Assembly: GCF_000422905.1 (NCBI RefSeq) | Contig: NZ_AUGY01000084.1 | Location: forward strand, 1-35,618 | From: Paenibacillus alginolyticus DSM 5050 = NBRC 15375 | GTDB lineage: Bacteria > Bacillota > Bacilli > Paenibacillales > NBRC-103111 | Length of the DNA: 35,618 bases | Direction of reading: 5' to 3' | Shown here: piece by piece, positions 32,195 to 35,618 of the stretch | How positions within the stretch are numbered: position 1 is the stretch's first letter | How the letters are laid out: each line of letters starts with the position of its first letter | Notes under the pieces: model-generated | Database searches by the model: none | What the model saw: the letters and a program-made list of their open reading frames with translations, nothing else | What the model was told of the DNA's origin: nothing | Program-made: the position numbers and the translations under genes

Positions 32195-33114
32195 TTAAGT
32201 TCCGATAACGGTTAAGGCAGAAGGTACAATCTCGATTTGAAGTGGTGTTGATCCAGCGAATTCCCCGTCCGCTTGGACGAGTAAAGGTATTTGTGTACGA
32301 AGTGAAATCGACGTCCCTTTATAGAAAGAAACAGCAGGATGATGAATATGCTTACCTTGATAAACGGTGAAAAGGATAGGCAGCAATCGGGATCGCCCTC
32401 TGCTTTGAATTACGACAATATCGGCTAAGCCGTCCTGAGGAGAAGCAGCAGGGCATATTTGTATGGAGCCACCGTAAAAGGGGATATTGGCGACAGCTGT
32501 CAGCCACATGTCAGGCAATTCATGAACCGTTCCATCAACTTCCAACCATGCTGTGCAGGGTTGATAAGTGGCGAACACTCTTAAGATCGAAATAAAGTAG
32601 GACAGTTTGCCGAGTCCAATGCGATTGAGAAATTTTTTGTAGCCAGCCTCGTTAGTCAATTTAGCCACCATACCATCGAAACCTGCCCCAATGCTATTCA
32701 CAGCAATCATTCCGCTGCTTGTACGTAGAATATCAATTTGAACTTTTTTAGCCTCCGATATTGCAGCTTCTAGGGCTTGGATAGAATGTGTAGGAATGCC
32801 GTAAGCCTTGGCAAAATCGTTGCCTGTTCCAGCAGGAATGACCGCAAGTGGACAGTTTAGTCCGGTATTTTGTAATTGCCATAACCCTCCGGCAGCCTCA
32901 TGAATCGTTCCATCCCCACCGATCACGATCAGCTTATCGACACGGTCTTCTTGAACAAGTGTGATGGCGTGTTCAGTGGCTTCTCCTGCCTTTGTCGTTA
33001 TACTTGCCATATAAGAGATATGGTTTAACCGCAGATAAGTCTCTATTTCACTCCAAATACTAGCTCCTTTACCATCCCCGAAAGAGGATTCACGATAATT
33101 CCGATCAACTTCAT
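32195..33114 (-). pseudogene. Diacylglycerol/lipid kinase (DagK/YegS family), frameshifted near the N-terminus
   Basis: The intact frame from ATG 33010 gives 271 residues with the kinase motif VIGGDGTIHEAAGG and the later PAGTGNDFAKAYG, both key DagK/YegS features. The family's first strand and VNPxSG motif are missing from it. They are found upstream in another frame: ATG 33114 (GGAG at 33127-33124) reads KLIGIIVNPLSG, then meets a stop. If one G is added to the G-run at 33079-33076, the reading continues as DGKGASIWSEIETYLRLN into the 33010 frame, giving about 306 residues, the normal family length. This is either a real frameshift or a homopolymer sequencing error. A shorter protein from 33010 would lack part of the nucleotide-binding fold and has no ribosome site. 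Confidence 0.85.
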
Positions 33115-33199
33115 TTCATTTAGCTCCGATCTAACCTGGAAATGGAATAAATTGTATGCGCATTTTCTTGATTTATGATACTTTTTACCTAATTTTGTC

Positions 33200-33228
33200 T
33201 TTACATCGTGAACACTGTTTTGTAGAAT
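33200..33228 (+). promoter_or_regulatory. Sigma-A promoter of the second chemoreceptor
   Basis: TTTACA (33200-33205), 17 bases, TAGAAT (33223-33228); each box matches 5 of 6. The leader is about 120 bases. No sigma-D-like motif and no cyclic-di-GMP riboswitch signature was recognised. Confidence 0.65.
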
Positions 33229-33356
33229 ATACCGTAGGTTAATAAAATAATTTCATGTAAGGTTTTATCACATCGTGTAAATGAAATGGTTTAGTAGAGT
33301 ACTGGACAAGTAAGTAGGACTACAAGATCTATCACTCGGGAGGAGAACGGGATACT

Positions 33357-35129
33357 TTGAAATTCAAAACGAAATTGAATGTGAGCAACTTGAAGAACGT
33401 AAGAAATATGAGAGCTAACCTGTCCATCCTTCGAAACCTTAAACTACGTTTTAAACTGCTTCTTATGAACGCTATCGCTATTTTGTTCCTGCTAATTGTA
33501 GGTATTACGGGTTATTTCTACATGGATAAGATGTCTAGTAATTCTACTAGAATGTACGAGGAAAGTCTGCTATCTGTCAAATGGATTAATCAATTGAAAT
33601 CAAATTTTAATGAAACCGAAGCCAATCTGCTAGAGATGATGCTTTCGACTGATGTGAAATACAAGGTCAAATTAAAAGTTAAATTAGATGAAAACAGTGC
33701 CAAGAATAAAGAATTGGTTACTAAAATAGCGGGAATTGCTTTAAATCAAGAGGAAACTGACGCTTTTAAAAGCTTTGAGGCACTGAATCTGAAGTTACGT
33801 GAGGTTATAGTCAGTACGATAGAACATGCGACCCAAAATAATCAGGTTGCTTATCAAGTGTATAACAATGAGGTTTCACCTCAAGGTGTTAAAACGATTG
33901 AAGCGCTGGACAAGCTAGTTCTGCTCAAAGAGTTCGCTGCTGAACAATTTCAGCGTTCGAGCAGCGCAGACTCAAAGACGTCACACTGGGTCATTATCCT
34001 TACCATAGTTATCGCCATCATCGTAATGACAGCAAATGCACTAGCACTAAATATGATTATTACGACGCCAATTCGAAGATTGCAGGAGCATATGGAGAAA
34101 GCAGCGAGCGGTGATCTCTCTGTTAAAGGTGACTACCCTTATGAGGATGAGGTCGGTAAATTGACAGGCTCCTTTAATGTCATGACCGAAAGCTTGCGCA
34201 GCTTAGTCAAACAGATTGCTGAGAATGCGTTGACACTCTCAGCGAGTTCCGAAGAACTTCTGGCAAGTTCAGAGCAAAGCTCCATGGCTGCGAAGCAGGT
34301 AGCAACATCCAGCCAGAAGCTATCCGAAGATTTCGATAAGCAGTTTGTTGGCGTGAATCAAGCGAACGAGGCTGTTCAGCAAATGCTTACAAGTACGAAG
34401 CTCATTGATGAGTCAGCCCAAGAGGTTGCTGAGCTTGCTGAACAAGCAACCCAGGCGGCACAAAACGGCAAACAATCCGTGGTGTCAATTGCCGGTCAAA
34501 TGACGGAAATCTCCGATGCAGTTCGCGAAGTGAACAATGTCATTGAAGCATTAGGCAAAAATGCATACAAAATTGGTGAGATTGTCAATGTCATCAACGA
34601 AATTTCCACACAAACGAATCTACTCTCTCTAAATGCTGCTATTGAAGCAGCTCGTGCTGGAGAAGCGGGCCGCGGGTTCGCAGTTGTTGCAGGAGAAGTG
34701 CGCAAGCTTGCTGAGCAATCTTCTTCATCTGCACGCAATATTACAGAACTTGTTTCCACGATTCAAAGACAGATCAATCACGCTGTAAGCTCCATGCATG
34801 CGGGAGCGGGCAAAGTGGAAGTTGGATTATCGATTTCGGGGAAAGCGCAAGAATCCTTCGTCCACATCGAATCCTCCGTTGAGAAAGTGAATGCGAAAGT
34901 GGAAAGTGTGAATCTGAATATTCACCAACTTGTTGATGCTAATTTACGCATAGAACAAGTAATGGGTATCGTGAGTGCTGTTTCGGAAACAGGGATTTCC
35001 GTCAGTCAAGAGACATCAGCTGCCAGTCAGCAGCAAATGTCGACGACCGAGGAAATTGAGAATTCGGCCAAATCCTTGGCCGGTCTTGCCGAGGAATTAC
35101 AAATTTCTTTGCAGAAATTTACGGTGTAG
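33357..35129 (+). CDS. Methyl-accepting chemotaxis protein (4HB type), second copy
   Basis: The 590-residue chemoreceptor has a basic N-terminal tail of about 33 residues, TM1 at about 34-55, a four-helix-bundle type sensor domain, TM2 (HWVIILTIVIAIIVMTANAL), HAMP (TPIRRLQEHMEKAASGDLSV) and the signalling domain with conserved tip INEISTQTNLLSLNAAIEAA. Its sensor differs clearly from that of the chemoreceptor at 21848. The start TTG 33357 follows GGGAGGAG (33338-33345); no better start with a site was found. It is monocistronic, with its own promoter and terminator. No che genes are nearby. Confidence 0.92.
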   Translation: MKFKTKLNVSNLKNVRNMRANLSILRNLKLRFKLLLMNAIAILFLLIVGITGYFYMDKMSSNSTRMYEESLLSVKWINQLKSNFNETEANLLEMMLSTDVKYKVKLKVKLDENSAKNKELVTKIAGIALNQEETDAFKSFEALNLKLREVIVSTIEHATQNNQVAYQVYNNEVSPQGVKTIEALDKLVLLKEFAAEQFQRSSSADSKTSHWVIILTIVIAIIVMTANALALNMIITTPIRRLQEHMEKAASGDLSVKGDYPYEDEVGKLTGSFNVMTESLRSLVKQIAENALTLSASSEELLASSEQSSMAAKQVATSSQKLSEDFDKQFVGVNQANEAVQQMLTSTKLIDESAQEVAELAEQATQAAQNGKQSVVSIAGQMTEISDAVREVNNVIEALGKNAYKIGEIVNVINEISTQTNLLSLNAAIEAARAGEAGRGFAVVAGEVRKLAEQSSSSARNITELVSTIQRQINHAVSSMHAGAGKVEVGLSISGKAQESFVHIESSVEKVNAKVESVNLNIHQLVDANLRIEQVMGIVSAVSETGISVSQETSAASQQQMSTTEEIENSAKSLAGLAEELQISLQKFTV

Positions 35130-35136
35130 AAAGATG

Positions 35137-35165
35137 ACCGCGGGCTGTTTGCCTGCGGTTTTTTT
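35137..35165 (+). terminator. Terminator after the second chemoreceptor
   Basis: ACCGCGGGC (35137-35145) pairs with GCCTGCGGT (35151-35159), followed by at least six T. Confidence 0.85.
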
Positions 35166-35340
35166 GTTGGGGCTGCCGCGAAAGTGGATGGATTCATTGC
35201 TAAAGTGTGGGGAGCGGATGGAAGTGACTTAATAGTGAGAAAACAAGCTCAAGATCGGAGGATTCGTCCGTAACCTCCGTAATGTCTGCTGAGGCGATGA
35301 AATTCATCGCTAACGTGAAGGAAAGGTGCGAGAGTAGCGC
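35166..35340. other. Non-coding stretch with short repeated motifs
   Basis: No gene is convincing here. The motif GCGAAAGTGG and close forms (GCTAAAGTG, GCTAACGTG) occur several times and also appear in the tandem array that follows, so this may be a degraded part of the same array. Confidence 0.4.
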
Positions 35341-35618
35341 GAGACGTCTGAAAAGGACTTCTCGGAGGCTCGTTTGCAACGAAAGTGGCGTGAGACGTCT
35401 GAAAAGGACCTCTCAGCTGATAAGTGCAGGAGAGAAAGCGGATTTGCAGCCTGAGAAGGCTGTAAAGGCGGTCTCGGACGATTGAATGGAGCGAGACGTC
35501 TGAAAAGGACCTCTCAGCTGCTGAAAGCAGGCAAGTTAGCGGATTTGCAGCCTGAGAAGGCTGCAAAGGCGGTCTCGGAAGCTCGTATGCAGCGAAAGTG
35601 GAGCGAGACGTCTGAAAA
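35341..35618 (+). repeat. Structured tandem repeat array (continues beyond the window)
   Basis: Units begin with GAGACGTCTGAAAAGGAC at 35341, 35392 and 35493, and the first 14 bases recur at 35605 up to the window end. The unit lengths are 51, 101 and 112 bases. The two long units share AGCGGATTTGCAGCCTGAGA and the region after it up to GGCGGTCTCGG. Each long unit has outer arms GAGAC/GTCTC and an internal hairpin GCAGCC-TGAGAA-GGCTGC. The array gives short frames on both strands, but none has a ribosome site. Confidence 0.75.

Noticed and set aside
33115..33356. Possible cyclic-di-GMP riboswitch before the second chemoreceptor
   Set aside because: None of the conserved core motifs of that riboswitch class was seen in the leader.
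35249..35566. Short frames on both strands in the right-edge tandem repeats
   Set aside because: The frames arise from repeated DNA, have no ribosome sites and show no protein family features.

Overview
The window looks like a chromosomal segment from a Paenibacillus-like member of the Bacillota. The signs are strong AGGAGG ribosome sites, frequent TTG/GTG starts, a KinB-like sporulation kinase, a T-box leader, a YesM/YesN-type two-component pair, Gram-positive lipoprotein binding proteins and a Bacillus-type pdhABCD operon. The genus is inferred from gene content only. No rRNA, tRNA, CRISPR array or prophage was seen.

Layout. (1) 1-3435: the 5' part of an IS630-type transposase gene, an orphan KinB-like histidine kinase with a candidate sigma-H promoter, a LipL-type lipoyl/octanoyl amidotransferase and a putative esterase. 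(2) 3500-8680: the pyruvate dehydrogenase operon pdhA-pdhB-pdhC-lpd, behind a near-consensus sigma-A promoter with a cluster of TGTAYTAT repeats upstream. LipL probably supplies the lipoyl groups that PdhC needs. (3) 8680-11880, minus strand: a YdeI/OmdA-family gene, serC under T-box control, and an SPFH/prohibitin-like membrane protein. (4) 12109-23548, plus strand: a signalling and transport cluster. It holds a YesM-like kinase, a YesN-like regulator, an AfuABC/FbpABC-type importer (lipoprotein, ATPase, fused double permease), a membrane-anchored second binding-protein-like gene, a PP2C-type phosphatase and a chemoreceptor. (5) 23653-28278: ugpA-ugpE-ugpB (glycerol-3-phosphate import, no ATPase gene) divergent from a cytoplasmic glycerophosphodiester phosphodiesterase and a VOC protein. 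(6) 28345-28827: a non-coding stretch with four evenly spaced inverted repeats and a possible alternative-hairpin leader. (7) 28835-33114: an aas-lplT pair for lysophospholipid repair, and a diacylglycerol-kinase gene that carries a one-base frameshift. (8) 33357-35618: a second chemoreceptor, then a structured tandem repeat array running off the right end.

Themes. Regions 4 to 6 are rich in organophosphate and phospholipid functions: G3P import, glycerophosphodiester hydrolysis, lysophospholipid flip and re-acylation, DAG kinase. The AfuABC-like importer with its YesM/YesN pair resembles the S. aureus HptRSA hexose-phosphate sensor or the Salmonella Pgt system, so it may also handle a phosphorylated compound, although iron remains possible. 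The most novel-looking items are this sensor-importer-phosphatase-chemoreceptor cluster, the repeat arrays at 28345-28525 and 35341-35618, and the repeated-sequence leader just upstream of aas.
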